Origin: an uncultured Bacilli bacterium
GTDB lineage: Bacteria; Bacillota_I; Bacilli_A; RF39; UBA660
NCBI GenBank assembly: GCA_934167785.1
Contig: CAKPLX010000011.1
Location: 1-30,862, forward strand
Reading direction: 5' to 3'
DNA length: 30,862 nt
The position numbers were made by a program, and so were the translations under genes. Of the stretch, positions 1 to 6,545 are shown in pieces. The notes under the pieces were generated by a model. That model saw only the letters and a program-made list of their open reading frames with translations. It had not been told where the DNA came from and searched no databases. The stretch's first letter is position 1, and every line of letters starts with the position of its first letter.

Positions 1-79
1 GTACCCATACCGAACACAGAAGTTAAGCACTTTAACGCCGACGATAGCAGAATATGCAAAAATAGGAAATCGCCAATGT
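1..79 (+). rRNA. rrf: 5S ribosomal RNA, 3' part (cut by window edge)
   Basis: The first bases match the highly conserved 5S core (CCATACCGAACACAGAAGTT followed by AAGC), then the loop D/E region and the closing 3' strand ending near CGCCAATG. About 35-40 bases of the 5' side lie outside the window, since bacterial 5S is about 110-120 nt. It marks the end of an rRNA operon transcribed rightward; the exact 3' end is uncertain by a few bases because the pairing 5' strand is not visible. Confidence 0.9.
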
Positions 80-87
80 TTTTTTAT

Positions 88-128
88 GTCCAAAACCTTT
101 AAACACACAAGGATTTGGGCTTTTTTTA
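88..128 (+). terminator. Intrinsic terminator of the rRNA operon
   Basis: A 12-bp stem (88-99 with 109-120, one G-T pair and one mismatch) with a 9-base loop is followed directly by seven T residues. It sits just after 5S, as expected for the end of an rrn operon. Confidence 0.88.
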
Positions 129-464
129 TGATATTTTAATAAACATTTAACATAATATTAAAATAAAAATACTGTTAAAAAATTATCTTATTAAAGAAAT
201 ATATAAGACTAAAAATTATATATCCAAATAAAAAAGGATTTAAAATAGGTTGTATTATAAATTAAATAAAATGAATAAATAAAAAAATAAAAAGTAACAA
301 TCAGTATTTTTTACACAAACAAATTCGTCAATAGATTAAATAAATTTCAAAAATTAAAATTTATTCTCTATATTTTCTTAATATTAAAGAGGCACTATTA
401 TTTTTTTATAAAATATCTTTTTTTTATAAAGTAATAACTAAATCTGTCAAATTAGTCATATTGC
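129..464. other. Gene-free AT-rich spacer between 5S rRNA and topA
   Basis: About 335 bases of A/T-dominated sequence with stops in all frames. I see no ORF with a ribosome site, no tRNA-like cloverleaf and no convincing repeat. It probably only separates the rRNA operon from topA; the topA promoter begins at its right edge. Confidence 0.6.
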
Positions 465-495
465 TTGACAAATTACTTCTAATTTAGTATATAAT
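465..495 (+). promoter_or_regulatory. Predicted sigma-A promoter of topA
   Basis: A perfect -35 TTGACA lies at 465-470. The -10 is either TATATA at 488-493 (17-base spacer) or TATAAT at 490-495 (19-base spacer). The TTG start codon of topA follows 25 bases later, behind purine-rich AGGAAGGAAAGGGA. Confidence 0.75.
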
Positions 496-520
496 GTAAC
501 AGGAAGGAAAGGGATTTATT

Positions 521-2551
521 TTGAGTAAAAAATTAGTAATAGTGGAATCACCTAGCAAAAGCAAAACAATTGAAAAATATTTAGGAAAAGATTATAAAGT
601 AGTTTCTTCACTTGGACATATAAGAGATTTATCAACATCAGGTAAATTTGGCTTTGGTGTTGATTTGGATAATCATTTTAAACCAGATTATAAAATTATT
701 AAAGGAAAGAAAAAACTTGTTACAGAATTAAAAAAACAAGTAAAAGATTCTGATTTTGTTTATTTAGCAACCGATCCCGATCGTGAAGGAGAAGCAATTT
801 CGTGGCACCTATATGATACTTTAGGATTAAAAAAAGAAGATTATGAAAGAATTGTTTTCAATGAAATTACCAAAGATGTAATTTTATCCTCGTTCTCTAA
901 AGCTAGAAAAATTGATGACAACTTAGTAAAGTCACAAGAAACTAGGCGGATTTTAGATAGAATTATTGGCTTTCGTTTAAGCAAATTAATGCAATCTAAA
1001 ACAGAAGGAAAGTCAGCAGGACGTGTTCAGAGTGTTGCCTTAAAATTAATTGTCGATAGAGAAAGAGAAATCAGTGCATTTAACATTGAAAAATATTATG
1101 AAATTGATGCTTACTTTAATTCTTTTGATGCCAAATTAGAGAGTTACAAAAAAGATAAGATAGAAATTAAGGATATAGAGTATGCCAATAAAATATTGGC
1201 TCAATTAGACAAAGAATTTATTATTGAGGCTGTTGAGAAAAAAAAGAAAGAGAAAAAAAGCAAGTTTCCATTTACTACTTCAACTCTTCAACAAGAAGCA
1301 TCAAATAAACTAAATTTTACTTCAAAAAAGACAATGTCAATAGCACAAAAGTTATATGAAGGAATTAGCCTAAAAGATGAAACCGTAGGTCTTATTACTT
1401 ATATGAGAACTGATTCGGTTAGAATGAGTGACGAATTTATTAAAAATACTTATGGTTACATTAAAAATACTTACGGAGAAAACTATATAGGATATGTAAA
1501 AAAATCGAAAAAAACAGAAAATGTTCAAGATGCTCATGAGGCAATTAGACCAACAAGTATTAATAGACGTCCAGAAGATATAAAAGATTACTTATCAAAA
1601 GATGAATATAAATTGTATCATTTAATTTATTATAGGGCACTAGCATCATTAATGAAAGATGCTACTGTAGAAGCAACTAGCGTAACGCTTTTCAATAATG
1701 ACTATCGTTTTAAAACAACAGGTCAAATATTAATTTTCGATGGTTATTTAAAAGTATATTCATGCTATGAAGAAAATAATGACAAAATCATACCAGATTT
1801 AATTACCAATAGTAAAATATCCTCTAATGAAATAAAAATATCAGAACATGAAACTAAACCACCAGCTAGATATACAGAAAGTAAATTGATTAAAGAGATG
1901 GAAGAACTAGGCATAGGAAGACCATCAACCTATGCAAAAACAATTGATACTTTAAAAGAAAGAGCCTACGTTAATATTGTGGAAAAGAAATTTGTTCCAA
2001 CTGAAATAGGAATAGAAATAACGGATAAATTACAAGAGTTCTTTAAAGATATCATTAATGTAAAATATACAAAAGAAATGGAAGACGATCTAGATAAAAT
2101 AGCAGATGGGGATTTAACTTGGTATAAACTACTAGATAGATTCTACAATGACTTTGAACCTAAAGTAGAAGTTGCTTTTAAAGAAATGGAAAAAAAGTCT
2201 CCTACCGAAACAGGGGAAATGTGTCCAAATTGTGGAAATCCCCTAGTAATTAAACAAAGTAAATATGGAAAATTTATTGCTTGTTCAAATTATCCAGAAT
2301 GTAAGTACATTAAAAATACTGAAGAAAAAAAAGAAGAACATATTATTATGAAGTGTCCTCACTGTGATGGAATGATTGTGGAAAAAACAACAAGGCGAGG
2401 AAAAACTTTCTATGGTTGTAACAATTATCCAAAATGTAAAACAGCAACTTGGGATAAACCAACTGGGGAATTATGTCCAAATTGTAGTGAATTATTAGTA
2501 GAAGGAAAAGACGGAATTAAATGCACAAGCTGCGACTATAAAAAAGATTAA
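521..2551 (+). CDS. topA: DNA topoisomerase I (type IA)
   Basis: Relaxes negatively supercoiled DNA by single-strand passage. The TOPRIM domain fills the N-terminus (VIVESPSKSKTIEKYLG near 7-22, acidic TDPDREGEA at 84-92). The active-site tyrosine is Y294 in GLITYMRTDSVR. Three C-terminal zinc ribbons follow: CPNC...CSNYPEC, CPHC...CNNYPKC and a shorter CPNC...CTSC at the very end. The 676 residues are typical for Firmicutes TopA. The start is TTG at 521, giving the standard MSKKLVIVESP beginning; the purine-rich stretch 501-513 is the ribosome site. It stands alone between a strong promoter and a terminator that begins right after its stop. In related bacteria dprA-topA-trmFO are often neighbours; neither partner is present here. 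Identification is secure. Confidence 0.97.
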   Translation: MSKKLVIVESPSKSKTIEKYLGKDYKVVSSLGHIRDLSTSGKFGFGVDLDNHFKPDYKIIKGKKKLVTELKKQVKDSDFVYLATDPDREGEAISWHLYDTLGLKKEDYERIVFNEITKDVILSSFSKARKIDDNLVKSQETRRILDRIIGFRLSKLMQSKTEGKSAGRVQSVALKLIVDREREISAFNIEKYYEIDAYFNSFDAKLESYKKDKIEIKDIEYANKILAQLDKEFIIEAVEKKKKEKKSKFPFTTSTLQQEASNKLNFTSKKTMSIAQKLYEGISLKDETVGLITYMRTDSVRMSDEFIKNTYGYIKNTYGENYIGYVKKSKKTENVQDAHEAIRPTSINRRPEDIKDYLSKDEYKLYHLIYYRALASLMKDATVEATSVTLFNNDYRFKTTGQILIFDGYLKVYSCYEENNDKIIPDLITNSKISSNEIKISEHETKPPARYTESKLIKEMEELGIGRPSTYAKTIDTLKERAYVNIVEKKFVPTEIGIEITDKLQEFFKDIINVKYTKEMEDDLDKIADGDLTWYKLLDRFYNDFEPKVEVAFKEMEKKSPTETGEMCPNCGNPLVIKQSKYGKFIACSNYPECKYIKNTEEKKEEHIIMKCPHCDGMIVEKTTRRGKTFYGCNNYPKCKTATWDKPTGELCPNCSELLVEGKDGIKCTSCDYKKD

Positions 2552-2552
2552 A

Positions 2553-2580
2553 ATGTTGGTAAAATACTAACATTTTTTTT
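2553..2580 (+). terminator. Intrinsic terminator after topA
   Basis: A 9-bp stem (ATGTTGGTA 2553-2561 with TACTAACAT 2565-2573, one G-T pair) with a 3-base loop, followed by a T-run. It starts one base past the topA stop. Confidence 0.85.
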
Positions 2581-2661
2581 AATTTAATTAACTTGATTAA
2601 AGATTCAGATAAAGACAAGTTCTAAAATAAGTATTTTATTTGTATAAATTAATAGAGGTGT

Positions 2662-3366
2662 ATGATGTTTTTAAATATATTAAATATGCTTCTTAGCAAT
2701 ACATTTTTTATGGGATCCTACTCCAATGAAGTCTTTCCTGAACCACTTACCCCTGAAGAAGAAGCCAACTATATAAGAAAAATGCAAGATGGAGATACGG
2801 AGGCTAGAAATAAGCTAATTGAACATAACTTAAGATTAGTCGCACATATTGTTAAAAAATTTGAGACAACAGGAAATGAAGTTGATGATTTAATAGGAAT
2901 AGGTACTGTTGGATTAATTAAAGGAATTGATACTTATTCTATCAATAAAAAAGTAAAATTAACTACTTATGCAGCAAAATGTGCTGAAAATGAAATCTTA
3001 ATGTATTTTCGAAGCAATAAAAAGAATTCTAAAAATGTAAGTATATATGATGGAATTAGCTATGACAAAGAAGGAAATGAAATAACAATACTAGATGTCT
3101 TAAAAACGAAAGATCCAGATTATTTAGAAGACATTTATTTGAAAGATAACATAAAATTATTAAAAAAATACTTAAATATTTTATCAAAAAGAGAAAGAAA
3201 AATTATTGATATGCGTTATGGATTATCTAATGAAGAAGAAAAAACCCAAAAAGAAATAGCCTCATTCCTAGGAATTAGTAGAAGTTATGTTTCTAGAATT
3301 GAAAAAAGAGCAATTACCAAAATCTTACGAGAATTTATCAAAAATAAAAATTATCATGAAGAATAA
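2662..3366 (+). CDS. sigK: Sporulation-type RNA polymerase sigma factor, SigK/SigE-like
   Basis: A sigma-70 family factor directing RNA polymerase to a specific promoter set. It carries region 2 (IEHNLRLVAHIVKKFE, DDLIGIGTVGLIKGI, TTYAAKCAENEI) and region 4.2 with the helix-turn-helix TQKEIASFLGISRSYVSRI. The order, length (234 aa) and wording are closest to sigma-K: the stretches IEHNLRLVAHIVKKF, DKEGNEI and ISRSYVSRIEKRA are sigma-K signatures. The hydrophobic N-terminus before FPEPLTPEEE resembles the roughly 20-residue pro-sequence that SpoIVFB removes from pro-sigma-K. The gene is intact, with no skin-like interruption. Two ATGs, 2662 and 2665, follow AGAGGTG at 2654-2660; the second has better spacing. 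No sporulation gene lies nearby. Sigma-E/K family membership is sure; the K assignment is likely. Confidence 0.85.
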   Translation: MMFLNILNMLLSNTFFMGSYSNEVFPEPLTPEEEANYIRKMQDGDTEARNKLIEHNLRLVAHIVKKFETTGNEVDDLIGIGTVGLIKGIDTYSINKKVKLTTYAAKCAENEILMYFRSNKKNSKNVSIYDGISYDKEGNEITILDVLKTKDPDYLEDIYLKDNIKLLKKYLNILSKRERKIIDMRYGLSNEEEKTQKEIASFLGISRSYVSRIEKRAITKILREFIKNKNYHEE

Positions 3367-3391
3367 TTAAGCCCTTTTATAAACATTTCTC

Positions 3392-3420
3392 TTGACTATC
3401 ATAAAAGTTTATAGTATGAT
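3392..3420 (+). promoter_or_regulatory. Predicted promoter of the nucleosidase gene
   Basis: TTGACT at 3392-3397, a 17-base spacer and TATGAT at 3415-3420. The gene at 3450 follows with AAGGAGGA at 3436-3443. Confidence 0.75.
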
Positions 3421-3449
3421 CTTATTTGTCTTTTTAAGGAGGAATAACA

Positions 3450-4181
3450 TTGAGAAAAAAACCTATATTACTACAAGTAGCAATGGAAGTAGAATGTAAT
3501 ACATTACTAAAAGAAATAGAAAATATAAATCAAAAAGAGATAAGTGGCTATACATTTTATGAAGGAACAATCAATGGTTACCCTATTGTAATTTCTTTAT
3601 CTAAAGTAGGACTTATTGAAGCAAGTTCTTCTCTTACTATTGCCATTGAAACTTATCATCCCAAACTAATTATTAACTATGGAATAGCAGGTTCAACAAC
3701 ACCATCTTTACATGTTAAAGACATAGTTATTGCAACCAATTGTATAAATATTAATTCATATAAAACAGCTTACTTTAAAAAAGATGAAGGTTCCCATCCT
3801 GAAAAGTGGGAATTATTAACATTTTTAAGTGGAAAACCAGATTGTTTCACAAAATATGAAAGTACCAAGATTTTACTAGATATTGCTAAAAAAAATCCTC
3901 CTCAAGGAAATTACTTATGTGGAACCATTGGTAGCGGAGATGTATGGAATCAAGAAGTCGATCGTATCTTATTTTTGAATGAAAAATACCATATTCTTTG
4001 TGAAGACATGGAAAGTGCTGCTACCTATAAAATTTCTAAAAATAGAAATCTTCCAGTAATTTCTTTTAAAATAATTTCAGATAACTTGCTCTTAGGGGAA
4101 GAATACAATCGAGAAATAGGGGGATATTTGCAAGAATATATTATTCAATATGTCAAAGTATTAATTAGGAATATTTTATAA
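3450..4181 (+). CDS. 5'-methylthioadenosine/S-adenosylhomocysteine nucleosidase-like protein (PNP/UDP superfamily)
   Basis: A member of the nucleoside phosphorylase/nucleosidase fold. Landmarks appear in the right order: AMEVE near residue 11 (AMEEE in MTAN, proton-relay glutamate), SKVGLIEASSS near 50, INYGIAGS near 75 (INTGVAGG in MTAN), and EDMESAA near 190 (the ribose-binding VEMEGAA), then ISDNL where MTAN has ISDEA with its catalytic Asp. The D in ISDN keeps the acid. MTAN would cleave adenine from MTA and SAH; divergence around the substrate pocket and the extra loop at 105-125 leave other nucleosides possible. The TTG start sits 7 bases after a strong AAGGAGGA. At 243 aa it is near family length (about 230). 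It has its own promoter and appears monocistronic. Confidence 0.8.
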   Translation: MRKKPILLQVAMEVECNTLLKEIENINQKEISGYTFYEGTINGYPIVISLSKVGLIEASSSLTIAIETYHPKLIINYGIAGSTTPSLHVKDIVIATNCININSYKTAYFKKDEGSHPEKWELLTFLSGKPDCFTKYESTKILLDIAKKNPPQGNYLCGTIGSGDVWNQEVDRILFLNEKYHILCEDMESAATYKISKNRNLPVISFKIISDNLLLGEEYNREIGGYLQEYIIQYVKVLIRNIL

Positions 4182-4195
4182 ATTCCTTTTTTATT

Positions 4196-4224
4196 TAGAC
4201 AAATTTTTTGAATTATGATAAAAT
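4196..4224 (+). promoter_or_regulatory. Weak candidate promoter of the DUF2974 gene
   Basis: TAGACA at 4196-4201, a 17-base spacer and TAAAAT at 4219-4224. The boxes are imperfect; the position, just past the previous gene and upstream of the hairpin at 4233, is what supports it. Confidence 0.4.
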
Positions 4225-4232
4225 AAAAAAAG

Positions 4233-4259
4233 AATAAAATACTAGCTTTGTATTTTATT
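4233..4259 (+). repeat. Perfect 10-bp inverted repeat in the presumed 5' UTR
   Basis: AATAAAATAC (4233-4242) pairs perfectly with GTATTTTATT (4250-4259) across a 7-base loop. It lies between the candidate promoter and the ribosome site AAAGAGG of the gene at 4288. No T-run follows, so it is not an ordinary terminator; it may stabilise the mRNA or modulate initiation. Confidence 0.6.
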
Positions 4260-4287
4260 TAACCAATAGTAAAGAGGAAAATAATAT

Positions 4288-5307
4288 ATGTATACAATTA
4301 TCGATTATTTAAATTATTATAAAGATACAACATTAAAACATTTAAAATTAAATACACAAGATTTTTTAATTTTTTCTATTCTCTCTTACTTGCCAATCGA
4401 TTCTTTTACTAATTCAAAAAATTTGACTGAATTAATCAAATATGCAACCAAGTATAAAGAAAGAACAAAATCAAGTAATACAATTAAAACAGCTTACCAA
4501 CTTTTAAAAATCATGGCTTCATCTAGAAGATATCAAGATTTAAAAGTAGAAAAATTTATTCAAGAAGAAGATAATACGACTCAGTTTGGCGCTGTTACTT
4601 TTACATTAGGAAAAAATACAATTATTGCCTTTAATGGAAGCAATCATTCATTTATTGCCTGGATGGAAAATATTCGTCTTCTTTATCAATACCCAACTAT
4701 TACTCAACAAAAAGCCATTCAATACTTAAAAGAAAATATTACAAAAGAAAGTGATAATGTCTATGTGGTGGGTCACTCTAAAGGAGGAAATCTTGCTATG
4801 GTAAGTACCTTGGAATTACCTTCTCAGCTATTAAAAAAAGTCAAAAAAATCTATAATTTTGATGGACCAGGTCTTTTAAAAGAAGAGTACACTTCTAAAT
4901 ATCCAAAAATAAAAAAGAAACTAATAACAGTAATTCCATCTAATTCTATGATAGGAATACTATTACACAATGATAGTTTTAAAGTAATTAAAAGTAAAAA
5001 TCATTTAATTGAAACGCATTATCCATCATCTTGGTGTATTTTTGGAGAATTTTTTTTAGAGGAAAATTTAAAAGTCTTTTCGAATCAACTTCACAACTAC
5101 ACTACTATTACTTTGGAAAAAATAGACAGAGGCCTTTTAGAAAGTACAATGGAGACATTATTCCAAGAACTAATTCACGAAAATACAGATGATATTAGTT
5201 TTGAAACTTTAAAAGAAAGATTAAAAAAAGCAAAAGATATTGATCATGGCGTATATCGCTATTTAAATACCCTTCTAACATCATTAATTACTATAAATAA
5301 AAAATAA
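4288..5307 (+). CDS. DUF2974 (Mbeg1-like) alpha/beta-hydrolase, putative lipase/esterase
   Basis: The nucleophile elbow GHSKGGNLA (serine near residue 164) is the signature of DUF2974 proteins, a cytosolic alpha/beta-hydrolase family common in Firmicutes and related to class 3 lipases. Upstream, FNGSNHSFIAWMENIRL resembles the oxyanion-side segment (usually FRGTD...WKEDF) and NFDGPG after the elbow is another family hallmark; the downstream DNAL-like and HxxxSWxI segment (IETHYPSSW) supplies the likely catalytic His. The 339 residues are near family length (350-400). There is no signal peptide. The in vivo substrate of this family is not established. The gene is flanked by its own terminator and a weak promoter, so it is probably monocistronic. 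Confidence 0.85.
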   Translation: MYTIIDYLNYYKDTTLKHLKLNTQDFLIFSILSYLPIDSFTNSKNLTELIKYATKYKERTKSSNTIKTAYQLLKIMASSRRYQDLKVEKFIQEEDNTTQFGAVTFTLGKNTIIAFNGSNHSFIAWMENIRLLYQYPTITQQKAIQYLKENITKESDNVYVVGHSKGGNLAMVSTLELPSQLLKKVKKIYNFDGPGLLKEEYTSKYPKIKKKLITVIPSNSMIGILLHNDSFKVIKSKNHLIETHYPSSWCIFGEFFLEENLKVFSNQLHNYTTITLEKIDRGLLESTMETLFQELIHENTDDISFETLKERLKKAKDIDHGVYRYLNTLLTSLITINKK

Positions 5308-5308
5308 T

Positions 5309-5338
5309 AGAAACTCTTTAATTTGAGTTTCTTTTTTT
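5309..5338 (+). terminator. Intrinsic terminator after the DUF2974 gene
   Basis: Perfect 8-bp stem AGAAACTC (5309-5316) with GAGTTTCT (5325-5332), 8-base loop, then a run of seven T. Confidence 0.88.
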
Positions 5339-5612
5339 GACTTAAAATATAAATAACATTCATACAATATAAAGGAACATTAACCTCTAAAAATTGTTAA
5401 AAAAATTTAATTTAATAAAAATATATATTATAAAGAATTTAACTTGAATAAAAAAAGAAATTTTTTCCAATATTAGTAATGGAAATGATATGGATAAAGA
5501 ATTACATTAGAAATAAAGCTGAATACACAAATGGTTAAAAGACACTATTGATTTTAAATGATGATAAAAAAATGGTAGCATATAAAAATTAATAGTGAAA
5601 GGAGGATAATAA

Positions 5613-5678
5613 ATGAATCTAAAAATACTTTTTCCAGAAATAAATCATTCAGATAACTATAAAGAAACATTAAATTGA
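5613..5678 (+). CDS. Candidate 21-residue ORF with strong ribosome site
   Basis: ATG at 5613 follows GAAAGGAGGATAATAA, an excellent Shine-Dalgarno at good spacing, and reads MNLKILFPEINHSDNYKETL plus N before TGA. I do not recognise the peptide. The strong ribosome site argues that the DNA once, or still, drives translation; the short length suggests either a small peptide or the surviving 5' end of a lost gene. It lies 126 bases before the sortase gene with no terminator between. Confidence 0.3.
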   Translation: MNLKILFPEINHSDNYKETLN

Positions 5679-5766
5679 ATACTAAAGTAATTCAATAATT
5701 ATCATACTATAGTAGTGACAATTTAAAAAAATTCTCTTACCATATTAAGCCAACTTAGGAGGTTTT

Positions 5767-5787
5767 ATGTTCTTAAGTATTATTTAA
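5767..5787 (+). CDS. Possible 6-codon leader ORF before the sortase
   Basis: TTAGGAGG precedes ATG at 5767, which opens a six-codon frame (MFLSII, stop at 5785-5787) ending 17 bases before the sortase ATG. A second SD, TAGGAGGAG, then serves the sortase. Two tandem strong SDs in 40 bases are unusual; the first could be a remnant or a leader. Confidence 0.22.
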   Translation: MFLSII

Positions 5788-5804
5788 TTTCTAGGAGGAG
5801 TATC

Positions 5805-6545
5805 ATGAGAATAGAAAAAAAGAAAGCCATACTCTTTATTTTCATTTTTTTCTTAATGACGGTTCATGGAAGTTATCAGTACTTTTTTCAGAATAGAGTT
5901 TTAAAAGAAGGAAAGAATATTGAAGCCAAGCAAAATAATATCGTCAATATGAATTTACCAACAGCTGCCAAAGAAGATACAATAACTTACTTACAAGAAA
6001 AATATAAAAATGAAGACATCAAAGCAACAATCACTATTGATCATGATCATTTTATTTATCCTGTGGTGCAAACCGTTGATAATGATTATTACCTTACTCA
6101 TGATTACCAAAAAAACAAAGACGCCCTAGGAGCAATTTATGCAGATTATCGCGTTAACTTAGATATGAGTCGAAAGATTCTCATTTTTGGTCATAGTTCC
6201 ACTATTCGAGAAACCCCTTTCAATGAGTTGGAAAAATATTACAATGAATCTTTCTTTAATCAACATCATATGCTCACTCTAGAAACAAAAAATAATACCT
6301 ATCATTATGAGATCTTCTCAGTACATATCGAAACAACAGATTTTACTTACATGAATTTAAACTTTGAAAGCAATTTGAAGTGGTATGCTCATATTAGAAA
6401 ATTACAAGAAAAGAGTTTATATCATACCAATGTAGAATTAAAGAGTGATGATGATATTTTAATTCTACAGACTTGTAGTAATCATCCAAAGTATAAAAAT
6501 AATAGAAGTAAGTATTTATTAATTGTTTCAAGGAGGGTAAAGTAA
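5805..6545 (+). CDS. Class B sortase
   Basis: A membrane-anchored transpeptidase that cuts a C-terminal sorting signal and links the protein to the envelope. Residues 8-24 form the N-terminal membrane anchor. The catalytic histidine is H130 in LIFGHSS and the cysteine C224 in ILQTCS; the candidate arginine is R234, just ahead of YLLIV. Between them the class B pattern is clear: NELEKYYNESFF, then YEIFSVH and KSLYHTNVELKSDDDIL before the TC motif (class B usually has SLYDTGVE...DDKILTLSTC). At 246 aa the length fits. The stop overlaps the start of the adhesin gene by one base (TAATG), and the adhesin ribosome site AAGGAGGG lies inside the sortase 3' end, so the two are translationally coupled. 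The adhesin is the obvious substrate. Confidence 0.92.
   Translation: MRIEKKKAILFIFIFFLMTVHGSYQYFFQNRVLKEGKNIEAKQNNIVNMNLPTAAKEDTITYLQEKYKNEDIKATITIDHDHFIYPVVQTVDNDYYLTHDYQKNKDALGAIYADYRVNLDMSRKILIFGHSSTIRETPFNELEKYYNESFFNQHHMLTLETKNNTYHYEIFSVHIETTDFTYMNLNFESNLKWYAHIRKLQEKSLYHTNVELKSDDDILILQTCSNHPKYKNNRSKYLLIVSRRVK

Larger units (their letters stand above)
5339..5804 (+). other. 466-base stretch with short open frames, possibly decayed coding DNA
   Basis: No full gene lies here. A frame beginning with ATG at 5485 runs to a stop at 5536-5538 and continues open to about 5590 with protein-like composition (TLLILNDDKKMVAYKN). Two very short ORFs with strong ribosome sites follow at 5613 and 5767. 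This pattern fits a decayed gene or leader peptides ahead of the sortase operon. I see no convincing sigma-A promoter for the sortase here; an 8-base palindrome ACTATAGT lies near 5706. Confidence 0.4.

Noticed and set aside
3374..3412. Inverted repeats CTTTTAT/ATAAAAG and ATAAAC/GTTTAT after the sigma factor gene, as a terminator
   Set aside because: The two pairings conflict, loops are long, no T-run follows and the region contains the next promoter.
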